Shown: positions 31,284-39,584, numbered from the stretch's first letter. The stretch: 47,737 nucleotides of DNA from Microsyncoccus archaeolyticus (GCA_036987155.1 BTXY01000005.1:1-47737); one strand, 5' to 3'. Numbers and translations: made by a program. Notes: generated by a model from the letters alone, not told the origin.

Positions 31284-31766
31284 TTGACAAAACAATTGGT
31301 CAAAAAAATAATGGCTAAGTATAAGATTAATGAAACTTTAGCAATCTTATTACTCTTACCCAAACTATCAAAGCAATATATTGATCAAGTTGAAATCAAT
31401 ACTTTAATTGAAATCTATAAAATCACCACTGGAAAAGATCGCGAAGAGATCTTTGAAATAATCAAAAAAGGATCATGGTCAATAGAAGGATGGCTTAATC
31501 TCTACTTAATGTTAGACGAGCCAAATTTTAAAGAAATAACCTTTATTAAAATTAATGAATCAGAAGCTTCTTTTCAGCAAATATACAATACATACAAAAA
31601 GGTTCCAAATAGTTCCCATTTAAAACAATATTTTGAAATGAGGCTTTTAAATACAGCAAATACTTTTAACGAGAATAAAATTATTTTTGAAGATAATGAC
31701 ATTCCCCTATCTTCCAGATATTTAGCTTTTTTAGAAATGAGATCCTTAATCAATAAAAACATGTGA
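31284..31766 (+). CDS. Hypothetical protein (160 aa)
   Basis: Not recognised. It is soluble, helical and rich in Ile, Leu, Lys and Glu, with no Cys, signal or membrane segment. The start is uncertain: TTG at 31284 (GGGG about 8 nt upstream may act as a Shine-Dalgarno) or ATG at 31311 (MAKYKINETLA, 151 aa). Its TGA lies inside the stem of the downstream terminator. Confidence 0.6.
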   Translation: MTKQLVKKIMAKYKINETLAILLLLPKLSKQYIDQVEINTLIEIYKITTGKDREEIFEIIKKGSWSIEGWLNLYLMLDEPNFKEITFIKINESEASFQQIYNTYKKVPNSSHLKQYFEMRLLNTANTFNENKIIFEDNDIPLSSRYLAFLEMRSLINKNM

Positions 31767-31791
31767 ATTATTTTATTTAATTCACTTTTTT
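31763..31791 (+). terminator. Terminator of the gene at 31284
   Basis: GTGAATT-ATTTTATTT-AATTCAC followed by six T. The left arm contains the stop codon. Confidence 0.75.
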
Positions 31792-31794
31792 ATT

Positions 31795-32073
31795 TTAATC
31801 TTGTCCAGTTAACTCTTCTAAAGATTCTAATTTTGCTCTAAAAGCAGGTAAAGTACTTTCTATGTATTTAAAATCTGGATTCAAGTTATAATCCTCCCCC
31901 TCTGGAACATTTTCGACAATATTGCTCCTTCTCTTCTCTAAATTGCTAATTGTTTCTTTAATCATTTCTATCTTCTTTAATACTGTTTCTCCTATTTTTA
32001 CTAACTCTTCTTGACTGTGTTCTTTTTCTAAATAATTTTCTGTATTCTCAATGTTTGGTTGTTCAAAATTCAT
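31795..32073 (-). CDS. Small coiled-coil hypothetical protein (92 aa)
   Basis: Not recognised. It is very acidic at the N-terminus, and a heptad-like stretch (LVKIGETVLKKIEMIKETI then SNLEKRRSNI) suggests a coiled coil. No Cys, signal or membrane helix. It is a stand-alone gene, convergent with the hypothetical gene before it. The 138 nt between it and the lipoprotein gene hold only that gene's promoter and leader hairpin. Confidence 0.6.
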   Translation of the reverse strand: MNFEQPNIENTENYLEKEHSQEELVKIGETVLKKIEMIKETISNLEKRRSNIVENVPEGEDYNLNPDFKYIESTLPAFRAKLESLEELTGQD

Positions 32074-32177
32074 ATTCTTAATTTATTAATTATATTCTTA
32101 CACATTAATATCTTACTAAATTAATTGCATATTTTCAAGATATTGTTTTTTAAAAAATAATATGATACATAAGTATC

Positions 32178-32198
32178 AGCCCTTTTAATTTTCGGGCT
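32178..32198 (+). promoter_or_regulatory. Leader hairpin and Shine-Dalgarno of the lipoprotein gene
   Basis: AGCCC (32178-32182) and GGGCT (32194-32198) form a hairpin directly before AGGA (32199-32202), which lies 9 nt upstream of the TTG start at 32212. A weak promoter (TTGTTT 32143-32148, 17 nt, TACATA 32166-32171) fits upstream. Confidence 0.45.
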
Positions 32199-32211
32199 AG
32201 GAAGTGCGGCG

Positions 32212-32985
32212 TTGAAAAAAATATTGCTATTAATTGCTATGCTTGTTTTCGTTTGTCTAGCAGCTGGCTGCATAAAAGAAAACAGCATTCCTGGAAAGTT
32301 TGAAGAATACTTTCCAATGAACACTAACTCAGAATGGCATTATGTTGTCGAAAACTACGGAGAACCTCTTTCTTACGAAATAATAGAATGGCCCTACTAC
32401 GGCAATTCGGTTGAATATTATTCAACAAGAGGCGTATCCCTTAAAGATCCTGGGATTTATAGCTTGAAACTTAAGGTTTCTCAAAAAGCTGAAACTCAAT
32501 CTCAAATCACTGCTGAAATAGAGGTTCTCGAAGATACGTTTGACCTTTTTGACGACATAGAAACAATGTATTGGAAAGAACTTGGAAGAAATTCTGATTA
32601 TCCAATAATCATTCAAGAAAAGGTATACCCAGGATATAGTTCTCCTCTGTCAAGCATGTATTACTTTGGACAATCAGGAGAATCTGATACAGTGCTACTT
32701 TTCAAGGAAGATCCTGGAGTCGTTGTTGTAAGAGTACACGGAGCAAACAAAAACCCAGAAGATCAATCTTTCCAGTTTATAGGACCTGAAAACTATCTTG
32801 GTAAAGAATGCCTACATTACACACGAACTGTTAATGCAGGAAAAGGAATATCGGGCTCTTCTATAGGAAAGGGCTTTACCGAAGACCTTTGGTTCGCAAG
32901 AGGAACAGGTCTAATCAGACTAGAACAGAGAGTTGACGGAAAAATGACAATGACCTGGACTTTATCAAAATTCGTTCCAGGCTAA
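32212..32985 (+). CDS. Lipoprotein of unknown function
   Basis: The 257-aa product starts at TTG. It has a lipoprotein signal peptide (KKILLLIAMLVFVCLAAGC, lipobox LAAGC with Cys20), so it is probably acylated and anchored outside the membrane. The mature part is beta-rich, with YFPMNTNSEWHYVVENYG near its start and a C-terminal WFARGTGLIRLEQRVDGKMT. That layout recalls lipoproteins whose domain ends in a similar WYA.GvGlVk segment. The gene looks less AT-rich than its neighbours and uses codons such as GAC, CTC and GTC more freely, which hints at transfer. Confidence 0.75.
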   Translation: MKKILLLIAMLVFVCLAAGCIKENSIPGKFEEYFPMNTNSEWHYVVENYGEPLSYEIIEWPYYGNSVEYYSTRGVSLKDPGIYSLKLKVSQKAETQSQITAEIEVLEDTFDLFDDIETMYWKELGRNSDYPIIIQEKVYPGYSSPLSSMYYFGQSGESDTVLLFKEDPGVVVVRVHGANKNPEDQSFQFIGPENYLGKECLHYTRTVNAGKGISGSSIGKGFTEDLWFARGTGLIRLEQRVDGKMTMTWTLSKFVPG

Positions 32986-33010
32986 AAAGAGAAACAAATT
33001 CTCTTTTTTT
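32985..33010 (+). terminator. Terminator between lipoprotein and PMM/PGM genes
   Basis: AAAAGAGAA-ACAAA-TTCTCTTTT followed by further T. The A and T tracts on both sides make it plausible in both directions; the minus-strand PMM/PGM gene ends inside it. Confidence 0.75.
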
Positions 33011-34427
33011 ATTTCTTCTTATAAATCAAGGGTTCTTTTAAAATAGGCGCATCAACAGCTTTAATTAATTCTTGTTTTCTTTTTTTAAAAACTTCTTTAT
33101 CTTTTGCCTCAATTACTAACCTTAAAACTGGTTCAGTATTAGAGGGTCTTAATAAAAACCAAAAATCATCAAAATCAACCCTTAAGCCATCCATTTCTAT
33201 TATTTTCCCTTTTTGGTATATTTTTTTAAGCTTTTGAATCTTTTCTTCTTTTTTCTCTGTCAAAAAATTTATCTCTCCTGAATGATAATATTTTTGGAAT
33301 GGAGCAACCATTTCCGAAAAGAGCTGTTTTCCTTTCTTGATTCTTTTTAATATTTTTAAAATTACAACAAAAGGAATTTCATAAAACAGATTCTCTCCGT
33401 AATAATAATGGCCAGACATTTCTCCTCCAAAAATAATATTATCTTTTCTCATTTTTTCTTTAATTAAAGAATGCCCTATGCAATAAGGAATCCCCTTCCC
33501 CTCTTTAATACTTTCCCCTACAATATTACTTGAACGGATATCATAAAGAATTTTTGATTTTTTTCTTTTTGATAGCGGCAGTTCTTCAAGTATAATCTTT
33601 GCCATTAATGCAGTTATTATGTCTCCTGAAATAGACTTTGCTTTTTCGCTGATAAAAATAACTCTATCAGCGTCTCCATCTAAAGCAGCGCCTAAATCAA
33701 CTTTTTTATTATCAACTAAAGAAATAATATCTTTTAAGTTCCTCTGAAGCATTGGGTCTGGTACATGATTTGGAAAAGATCCGTCTGGTTTACAATAAAG
33801 GGAGTAAATTTTTATTCCTGTTTTCTTTAGAATCTTAAGGATTATTGGCCCACCAACACCATTTCCAGCATCAAGTGCTAAAGACATCCCCTTGAGTTCG
33901 TCTTTTTTTATTTTTGCTAGTTTTAAGGTAGCGTCTATATATTCTTTTTCAATATTCCTTTTTGAAATTTTTCCTCTTTTAATGTTTTTAATTTTTCCCT
34001 TAGCAAGCTCTTTTTTTAAAATTTGGTCTCTTATCCAAAAAATTCCAGTATCTCCAGCAAAAGGAATTGCCTTTTGTCTTGTCATTTTAAGACCATTAAA
34101 AGGGTTGGGATTATGCGAAGCTGTAATAATGACTCCACCATCATATTTAAACTTTGAAACTGCAAAGTAAAGCATGGGGGTTGTAATTAGTCCTAAATCA
34201 ATGATGTCTCCTCCTTCATCCCTAACTCCATCAGAAAAAGCTTTGAACAAAATTGGAGAAGATTTTCTAATGTCTCTGCCTACTGCAATTCTAAATTTAC
34301 TTTTCTTACTTTTCTTTCTTAAAAAATGAATAAAATATCTGCCTATTTGATAAGCGGTTTCTTGATTAAGCTCTTGAGGATAAATTCCTCTTATATCATA
34401 CAATCTAAAAATATCCTTGTTTATCAT
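33009..34427 (-). CDS. Phosphomannomutase/phosphoglucomutase
   Basis: This 472-aa alpha-D-phosphohexomutase interconverts sugar 1- and 6-phosphates for cell-surface glycans. Domain 1 starts FRLYDIRGIYPQELN. The catalytic phosphoserine is in GVIITASHNPNPFNGLK, the metal loop is ALDGDADRVIFI, the sugar-binding loop FGGEMSGHYYY, and the phosphate-binding loop RPSNTEPVLRLVIEA. This motif set is of the dual PMM/PGM type (AlgC-like). It shares ATGA with the inositol phosphatase gene, so the two are coupled. Confidence 0.93.
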   Translation of the reverse strand: MINKDIFRLYDIRGIYPQELNQETAYQIGRYFIHFLRKKSKKSKFRIAVGRDIRKSSPILFKAFSDGVRDEGGDIIDLGLITTPMLYFAVSKFKYDGGVIITASHNPNPFNGLKMTRQKAIPFAGDTGIFWIRDQILKKELAKGKIKNIKRGKISKRNIEKEYIDATLKLAKIKKDELKGMSLALDAGNGVGGPIILKILKKTGIKIYSLYCKPDGSFPNHVPDPMLQRNLKDIISLVDNKKVDLGAALDGDADRVIFISEKAKSISGDIITALMAKIILEELPLSKRKKSKILYDIRSSNIVGESIKEGKGIPYCIGHSLIKEKMRKDNIIFGGEMSGHYYYGENLFYEIPFVVILKILKRIKKGKQLFSEMVAPFQKYYHSGEINFLTEKKEEKIQKLKKIYQKGKIIEMDGLRVDFDDFWFLLRPSNTEPVLRLVIEAKDKEVFKKRKQELIKAVDAPILKEPLIYKKK

Positions 34428-35215
34428 TTTTTTAAAATATTTAAAATTTGATTATGTATTTTTCCATTAGAAGCAACTGGCTTTCCAGTTTTTTCAGTAA
34501 ACTTTTTACCATTACTATCTGTTACTTCCCCTCCAGCTTCGGTTACAATAATTGATGCAGCTGCAATGTCCCAAAAATTAGTATTCGTACCTAATAATAA
34601 ATATGCATCAAAAGATCCACAGGCAACATAACACATTCCTAGTGGCCCCCCTCCCCAAGCCCTAATTCTATATGCTTCTTTAAAAAATTTGGCTAATTTT
34701 TTATTGCTTTCCTTAGCTTCCTTTTCTGACAATTTGTAATTAGGCAATTCCATATAAATAAATGCATTCTTAAGATTTTTAGTTTCAGAAACTTTTATTC
34801 TTTTTTTATTTAAATAAGCTCCTTTTCCTTTTTCAGCATAAAAAAAGGATTTAAGCATTGGAGCATAAACAACTCCTAAAATAACTTCCCCATCTTTCTG
34901 CAATGCAATTGATGTACAAAAAATTGGCGTTTTCCTAAGATAATGCTTTGTTCCATCAAGAGGATCGATTACCCAAGTATATTTTGAATTAAGATTTTCT
35001 CTTCCTTTTTCTTCTGAAAAGATATTATGATCTGGAAAATTTTCTTTGATTTTTTTAATTATCAATGTTTCTGCCTTAATATCAACATTTGTAACAATGT
35101 CTTGTCTATCTTTGTATTTTAAAATTTTTGTTTTATTGAAATCTTTTAATAAAATTTCTCCTACTTCTGTTGCTGCTTCAATAGCAACATTTAAAAAGCT
35201 CTTCTTTCTTTTCAT
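34424..35215 (-). CDS. Inositol monophosphatase-family phosphatase
   Basis: This 263-aa Mg-dependent phosphatase belongs to the IMPase/SuhB/CysQ superfamily. Metal ligands are visible in FSEEKG, WVIDPLDGTKHYL and NFWDIAAASIIVTEAGGEVTD (the WD motif). It may act on inositol phosphate, 3'-phosphoadenosine compounds or sugar phosphates; pairing with PMM/PGM favours a sugar-phosphate role (inference). Confidence 0.9.
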   Translation of the reverse strand: MKRKKSFLNVAIEAATEVGEILLKDFNKTKILKYKDRQDIVTNVDIKAETLIIKKIKENFPDHNIFSEEKGRENLNSKYTWVIDPLDGTKHYLRKTPIFCTSIALQKDGEVILGVVYAPMLKSFFYAEKGKGAYLNKKRIKVSETKNLKNAFIYMELPNYKLSEKEAKESNKKLAKFFKEAYRIRAWGGGPLGMCYVACGSFDAYLLLGTNTNFWDIAAASIIVTEAGGEVTDSNGKKFTEKTGKPVASNGKIHNQILNILKK

Positions 35216-35282
35216 TAAATTTAAGATTATGTTTACATATTAAGTCTATCTTAATTATATAATTTTTCAAGAGCTATTAAGT

Positions 35283-35311
35283 TTGACAAAAAAATACAAT
35301 GGATATATGTT
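35283..35311 (+). promoter_or_regulatory. Promoter of the small membrane protein
   Basis: Consensus TTGACA (35283-35288), 17 nt, TATGTT (35306-35311). The predicted start near 35318 excludes the in-frame ATG at 35316 and supports the ATG at 35346, which has AAGGTG 7 nt upstream. Confidence 0.7.
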
Positions 35312-35345
35312 CTAAATGTCTTTAAAAATTAAAAAGGTGTTGAAA

Positions 35346-35744
35346 ATGCTGAGTTTTAGTGAAATAAAACTGCTTCTCATGGCTGCTTCTTTCATTGTTA
35401 TTATTCTTTCATCTATATTACTTGTTCCTTTGTCTAGATACCTAGACAAAATCCAACCAAGTAAAAAGGAAGAAGAAATTCCTTTATCTAATCCAGTTAA
35501 AACAACTAATCTGGTTATTGTTGTAGCTATTCCACTTTCTATAATCTCATCTTATCTTATTGTCCAAGAGCCAAGAATCGTAGCAGCAATAGGATTAATG
35601 ATTCTAATGCTAACTGCTGCAACAATAATAACGGGAACAATGATTATCATAGCAGCTATAATGGCAATGAAAAATCCAGCAAAAATGGAAAGATTGAAAA
35701 GAAAGAAGAACATATTATCAAGTATTATTAAATTTAATACTTGA
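35346..35744 (+). CDS. Small polytopic membrane protein (132 aa)
   Basis: Not recognised. Three hydrophobic segments are visible (MAASFIVIILSSILLVPL, NLVIVVAIPLSIISSYLIV and a long Ala/Ile/Met-rich stretch that could be one or two helices), with basic ends. The start at 35346 is set by a good Shine-Dalgarno (AAGGTG) and by the promoter position; a 142-aa form from 35316 would be leaderless. It is convergent with the HtrA-like gene, with 3 nt between stops. Confidence 0.65.
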   Translation: MLSFSEIKLLLMAASFIVIILSSILLVPLSRYLDKIQPSKKEEEIPLSNPVKTTNLVIVVAIPLSIISSYLIVQEPRIVAAIGLMILMLTAATIITGTMIIIAAIMAMKNPAKMERLKRKKNILSSIIKFNT

Positions 35745-35747
35745 TTT

Positions 35748-36770
35748 TTATTTCTTTTCTTTAAGCTCTGTTTTTAGTTCTATTGTTTTCCCCTCTCTTA
35801 GAATGGTTAAATTAACCGTATTCCCAACTTCGTGCTTAGATATTACATCTGCCAAAGAATTATCTTGAGTAATTTTTTCTTTGTTTATCTCTAGAATAAT
35901 ATCATATTCTTCTATTCCTGCTAAAGCAGCGCTCGAACCTTTTGCAACAGCAGATTCTCCAAACATCTCTCTAACAACTAAAGCCCCGTGATCAACGCTT
36001 ATTTTATTAGTCTTAGATATTTCTGGATTCAAAATTATATACTTAACCCCAAGATAAGGTCTTTTTATCTTTCCTTGTTTTTTAATTTCTTTTAAATCAT
36101 CTTTAATATAATTAATTGGCAATGCAAAACCAATATTTTCTGCTCCCATAATCATTGCAGTATTAATTCCTACTACTTCTCCTTTCATGTTAACCAAAGG
36201 GCCCCCAGAATTTCCTGGATTAATAGCAGCATCTGTTTGAATCAATCCCCTTAAAGGAGTTATATTTGCATTAAAACTACTGCAAGCATTAATTTTTCTG
36301 CTTAGACCAGAAACTATTCCTAAAGAAAGCGTGTCTTCAAATTCTCCCAAAGGATTACCAACAGCCAATACTTCTTCTCCTAATTCTAAATTATCTGAAT
36401 CACCTAATTTCAAAAACGGAAAGTCGTTTCCCTGTATTTTAAGAATCGCCATATCAATTAAAGGATCTTTATCTAAAACCCTTGCTTTGTATTTATGATC
36501 TGGATCAATAATAACAGTAAAATCAGCCTCTCTATCTTCAACTACATGATTGCAAGTTAAAACATATCCATCTTTGGAAATAATAAACCCAGACCCTCCC
36601 CCTATCTTTGTTTTATGATTGCCTTTTATTTTTTTTGGAAAGGCAATCTTTTCTCCTTTAAATGGAAGAAAACAATATTCTTCTATTTCAGGTAAATATC
36701 TTGAAGCAACAATGGTTATTACTGCTGGACATACTTTTTTAGCTATAGAAACAATTGGAGACTTTTTCAT
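35748..36770 (-). CDS. HtrA/DegP-like serine protease with PDZ domain, no signal peptide
   Basis: This 340-aa trypsin-like protease has the catalytic His in LTCNHVV, Asp in PLIDMAILK and Ser in INPGNSGGPLVN, followed by a PDZ domain (about 235-335: SAALAGIEEYDIILEINKEK). The N-terminus MKKSPIVSIAKKVCPAVITI leads straight into the protease domain, so unlike most HtrA proteins it has no obvious signal peptide or anchor. Cytoplasmic action or leaderless export are both possible. Confidence 0.92.
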   Translation of the reverse strand: MKKSPIVSIAKKVCPAVITIVASRYLPEIEEYCFLPFKGEKIAFPKKIKGNHKTKIGGGSGFIISKDGYVLTCNHVVEDREADFTVIIDPDHKYKARVLDKDPLIDMAILKIQGNDFPFLKLGDSDNLELGEEVLAVGNPLGEFEDTLSLGIVSGLSRKINACSSFNANITPLRGLIQTDAAINPGNSGGPLVNMKGEVVGINTAMIMGAENIGFALPINYIKDDLKEIKKQGKIKRPYLGVKYIILNPEISKTNKISVDHGALVVREMFGESAVAKGSSAALAGIEEYDIILEINKEKITQDNSLADVISKHEVGNTVNLTILREGKTIELKTELKEKK

Positions 36771-36795
36771 ATGTTAATAATGTTATTTTTCTTTA

Positions 36796-36824
36796 ATAAT
36801 ATCATAAATAAAGATTGATAACAA
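36796..36824 (-). promoter_or_regulatory. Promoter of the HtrA-like gene
   Basis: Minus strand TTGTTA (36824-36819), 17 nt, TATTAT (36801-36796); the ATG is at 36770, about 20 nt from the predicted start. Confidence 0.6.
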
Positions 36825-36851
36825 TATAAAAATATGATATTTGATATATAT

Positions 36852-36923
36852 GTCCCCGTAGTTCAACGGACAGAACAAGAGACTCCTAAGCTCTAGATAA
36901 AGGTTCGATTCCTTTCGGGGACA
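36852..36923 (+). tRNA. tRNA-Arg(CCT)
   Basis: Acceptor GTCCCCG/CGGGGAC, anticodon stem AGAGA/GCTCT (A-G mismatch at the loop-closing pair) with loop CTCCTAA (CCT), T-loop GGTTCGATTCC, discriminator A. Confidence 0.9.
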
Positions 36924-36930
36924 CAATAAA

Positions 36931-37003
36931 GGGCCCGTAGCGCAGTTGGCAGCGCGCCTCTATGGCATAGAGGAGGTCAGGGGTTCAAATCCCCTCGGGT
37001 CCA
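36931..37003 (+). tRNA. tRNA-Ala(GGC)
   Basis: Acceptor GGGCCCG/CGGGTCC, anticodon stem CCTCT/AGAGG with loop ATGGCAT (GGC), T-loop GGTTCAAATCC, discriminator A. It lies 7 nt after tRNA-Arg(CCT). Confidence 0.93.
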
Positions 37004-37008
37004 CAATA

Positions 37009-37028
37009 AAAAATAACCACGATCGTGG
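37009..37028 (-). terminator. Terminator of the hypothetical gene at 37029-37403
   Basis: CCACGATCGTGG palindrome (37017-37028) directly after the stop; on the minus strand it is followed by TTATTTTTTATT. The plus-strand side lacks a T run. Confidence 0.65.
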
Positions 37029-37403
37029 CTATAAATTAGGTATTATTATTTTTTTAGGAAACCCTTCTCTGAAGTCAATTGCTTCGCAATTGCCGTAATA
37101 GTAAGGCAAATAATAGGGTGAATCTATTCTGTGATCAAACCAGAATCTTCCTTTTTTGTTTGCTCTTAAAAGAACAGCATAATAATTAGAATAAAATCTT
37201 TTATCTAAACATTTTGCAATCATGATTTCTTGAATTTTTGCTTTTTCTTTAAAAAATATTAATATTGCATCTCTGTAATCAATCATTGTTGCATGAAAAT
37301 CCCCTGCGCGAATCATTATGTTGCTTCCATCAATAAAAAACAGGAGCGTTCTTTTATTGGAAATAATCTTTTGTTTTTCAACCTTCCTAATTAGTATGTT
37401 CAT
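37029..37403 (-). CDS. Hypothetical protein (124 aa)
   Basis: The function is not recognised. The segment LLFFIDGSNIMIRAGD near residue 20 recalls the first acidic motif of NYN/PIN-like nucleases (FIDGSN), but the later acidic motifs are not clear, so this is only a hint. The C-terminus is Tyr/Phe-rich (SPYYLPYYYGN). It has a strong Shine-Dalgarno (AAAGGAG, 9 nt before the ATG) and its own promoter and terminator. Confidence 0.6.
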   Translation of the reverse strand: MNILIRKVEKQKIISNKRTLLFFIDGSNIMIRAGDFHATMIDYRDAILIFFKEKAKIQEIMIAKCLDKRFYSNYYAVLLRANKKGRFWFDHRIDSPYYLPYYYGNCEAIDFREGFPKKIIIPNL

Positions 37404-37436
37404 TACACATTTCTCCTTTAAATGTACTGTATGTAA

Positions 37437-37464
37437 AAAATATCAGAAAATATAATATTGTCAA
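37437..37464 (-). promoter_or_regulatory. Promoter and leader of the gene at 37403
   Basis: Minus strand TTGACA (37464-37459), 16 nt, TATTTT (37442-37437). The leader has ACATTT-AAAGGAG-AAATGT, which places the Shine-Dalgarno in a hairpin loop. Confidence 0.6.
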
Positions 37465-37465
37465 A

Positions 37466-37493
37466 TTAAAACCGCTCTCCTAAAAGAGAGCGG
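37466..37493 (-). terminator. Terminator of hup
   Basis: CCGCTCTC-6 nt-GAGAGCGG followed on the minus strand by TTTTAATTT, 14 nt after the hup stop. It abuts the next promoter (-35 at 37464). Confidence 0.88.
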
Positions 37494-37507
37494 CTTAATT
37501 TGCTAAA

Positions 37508-37789
37508 TTATTTTACAGCGTCTTTTAAAGCTTTTCCTGCTTTAAATTTAGGACTTTTCATTGCTGGAATTTTAATTTTTTCTCCTGTTTTAGGATTTCT
37601 TCCTTCTCTTGCTGCTCTAGCACCAACTTTGAATGTACCAAAACCAGTTAAAACAACTTCTCCTCCCTTTGAAAGGGTTTTTGTAATTTCTTCTATAATA
37701 GTGTTCAAGGCCTCAGTTGCATCTTTTTTAGCCATTGCAGTCTTTTTAATTATAGCCTCAACAACATCTTCTTTTGTCATTTTTGTCAT
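37508..37789 (-). CDS. hup: HU family DNA-binding protein
   Basis: This 93-aa nucleoid protein bends DNA. MTKEDVVEAIIKKTAMAKKD forms the helical dimer domain. GEVVLTGFGTFKVGARAAREGRNPKTGEKIKIP is the beta arm, cited for the GFGTF and GRNP.TG hallmarks; IPAMKSPKFKAGKALKDAV closes it. A 13-bp perfect RNA hairpin lies in the leader, and a strong terminator follows. Confidence 0.96.
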   Translation of the reverse strand: MTKMTKEDVVEAIIKKTAMAKKDATEALNTIIEEITKTLSKGGEVVLTGFGTFKVGARAAREGRNPKTGEKIKIPAMKSPKFKAGKALKDAVK

Positions 37790-37809
37790 ATTGTTAAAAA
37801 ATTTTAAGA

Positions 37810-37838
37810 TTGAAAATTAACTGTTAGTTAACTTTCAA
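37810..37838 (-). promoter_or_regulatory. Inverted repeat in the hup leader
   Basis: On the minus strand TTGAAAGTTAACT-AAC-AGTTAATTTTCAA forms a 13-bp stem with a 3-nt loop; the only non-Watson-Crick pair is G-U in the minus-strand RNA (A-C on the other strand). It ends 20 nt before the hup ATG and begins about 40 nt after the RNase Y stop. It could be a leader structure, a processing site or an operator. Confidence 0.6.
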
Positions 37839-37879
37839 AATTAAAATCTAATTAGAATTAACGTCGACCTTTTGTCTTA

Positions 37880-39412
37880 TTATTTTGCATATTCTACCAC
37901 CCTCATTTCTCTTATTAAATTTACTTTGATTTCACCAGGATACCTTAATTCTTCCTGTATTTTTTTGGCAATTTCTCTTGCCATTTTATGAGCAGTCAGA
38001 TCATCTACATCCCCTGGTTTTACAAATACTCTTATTTCCCTGCCTCCTTGAATAGCATAAGCTTTTTCAACACCCTGGAAAGACGTTGCTATGTCTTCCA
38101 ATTCTCCTAACCTCTTTAAATAATTCTCTAAAGAGTCTTTCCTTGCTCCAGGCCTTGCTCCAGAAATCTGATCAGCGGCTTGTATAATTCTTGCTTCCAC
38201 GCTTTCATATGGATATTCTTCGTGATGTGATTTTACAGCATTAATTACTTTTTCACTTATTTCAAATTTCTCTAAAATCTTGGCTCCTATATCAGTATGA
38301 GACCCTTCTATCTTATAGTCAAGGGCTTTTCCTATATCATGAAGCAGTCCTGCTTTCTTACATAAAGATACATCTAAACCTAATTCTCCGGCAATTGCAC
38401 CTGCTAAAAGTGATACTTCTATGCTGTGATTCAATACATTTTGGCCATAACTTGTTCTGTATTGAAGTCTTCCTAAAATTTGAATCAATTTATCAGGCAA
38501 ATCAAGGACTCCTGTTTCATAAACTGCTGCTTCTCCTGCTTCCTTGATTTTTTTATTAATTTCTTCTTCTGCTTTTTCTATTTCCTGTTCAACCCTTGCT
38601 GGCTGTATTCTACCATCTTTTAATAGTCTTTCTAATGCAATCTTAGCAATTTCTCTTCTTACTGGATTAAAACTTGAAAGAATAACCATGCCTGGAGTTT
38701 CATCAACAATTAACTCAACTCCTGCTGCTTTTTCAAAAGCTCTTATATTCCTTCCCTCTTTTCCAATTATTCTTCCTTTAATTTCGTCAGATGGAATTGC
38801 AACTGAGGAAGTAGTCAATTCTTGAACTTGAGGCAAAGCATATGATTGAATAACAGTTCCTATTATTTCTTTTGCTTTTCTTTCATATTGCTCCACTCCC
38901 CTTTCTTCCATTTTTCTTATTCTTTCTAATATTTCTGCATTATATTCTTTTTCTGTTTTTTCTAATAATTCTTCTTTTGCTTGCTCTTTGCTTAATCCTG
39001 ATATTTTTTCAAGCTTTTTTAATGTATCTTCCTTTAATAAATCTATTTCCTTTTTTATTTCTTTTAATTTCTCTAGTTTTAAAGCAATCTCCTTTTCCTT
39101 TCCTTGTGTTTCTATTTCTCTAACATCTATTTCTTCTTCTTTTTTTAAGATTCTTGCCTCTGTTTTAATTATTATTTTCTGTCTTTCGTCTATATCAGAT
39201 AAAGTTTTCTTTTCAATACCCTCTGCTTTTTCTTTAGCTTTGTTAATTATTTCTTCAGCATTTTGTTTGGTTTGAACAATCTTTTTTTGAAGCTCAGCCT
39301 CTATTGTTCCTGCCCTCTTTCTTGCAATCGATTGGCGGACATAATAGCCAACAACAGCCCCCACGATTGCTGAAATCGTAATAAGCACTACTGGCGTTAA
39401 TGTGTTTAACAT
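37880..39412 (-). CDS. rny: Ribonuclease Y
   Basis: This 510-aa membrane-bound endoribonuclease initiates mRNA decay. The N-terminal helix is PVVLITISAIVGAVVGYYV. A long coiled coil (about 35-190) follows, then a KH domain with the GxxG loop (IKGRIIGKEGRNIRAFEKA). The HD domain has SLLAGAIAGELG and AGLLHDIGKALDYKIEG, and a C-terminal domain follows. Length and order are typical. The 130 nt upstream to 39541 hold no gene; I could not pick a convincing promoter there. Confidence 0.96.
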   Translation of the reverse strand: MLNTLTPVVLITISAIVGAVVGYYVRQSIARKRAGTIEAELQKKIVQTKQNAEEIINKAKEKAEGIEKKTLSDIDERQKIIIKTEARILKKEEEIDVREIETQGKEKEIALKLEKLKEIKKEIDLLKEDTLKKLEKISGLSKEQAKEELLEKTEKEYNAEILERIRKMEERGVEQYERKAKEIIGTVIQSYALPQVQELTTSSVAIPSDEIKGRIIGKEGRNIRAFEKAAGVELIVDETPGMVILSSFNPVRREIAKIALERLLKDGRIQPARVEQEIEKAEEEINKKIKEAGEAAVYETGVLDLPDKLIQILGRLQYRTSYGQNVLNHSIEVSLLAGAIAGELGLDVSLCKKAGLLHDIGKALDYKIEGSHTDIGAKILEKFEISEKVINAVKSHHEEYPYESVEARIIQAADQISGARPGARKDSLENYLKRLGELEDIATSFQGVEKAYAIQGGREIRVFVKPGDVDDLTAHKMAREIAKKIQEELRYPGEIKVNLIREMRVVEYAK

Positions 39413-39541
39413 ATATGTAATTGAAAATTTGGCACATAAAATTACCTACAACTTATATTTTTTAGTATTTTCATCATTTAAAAACAAATTAATATTTACC
39501 AAAAATTTCAAATTAATCTAATAATCTAAAGGTATTATAGC

Positions 39542-39565
39542 AAAAAACCCTTGTAAAGACAAGGG
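39542..39565 (-). terminator. Terminator of the giant surface-protein gene
   Basis: CCCTTGT-CTTT-ACAAGGG followed by TTTTTTG on the minus strand, 19 nt after the stop codon. Confidence 0.85.
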
Positions 39566-39584
39566 CTTTTGTCAATTTCAATAA

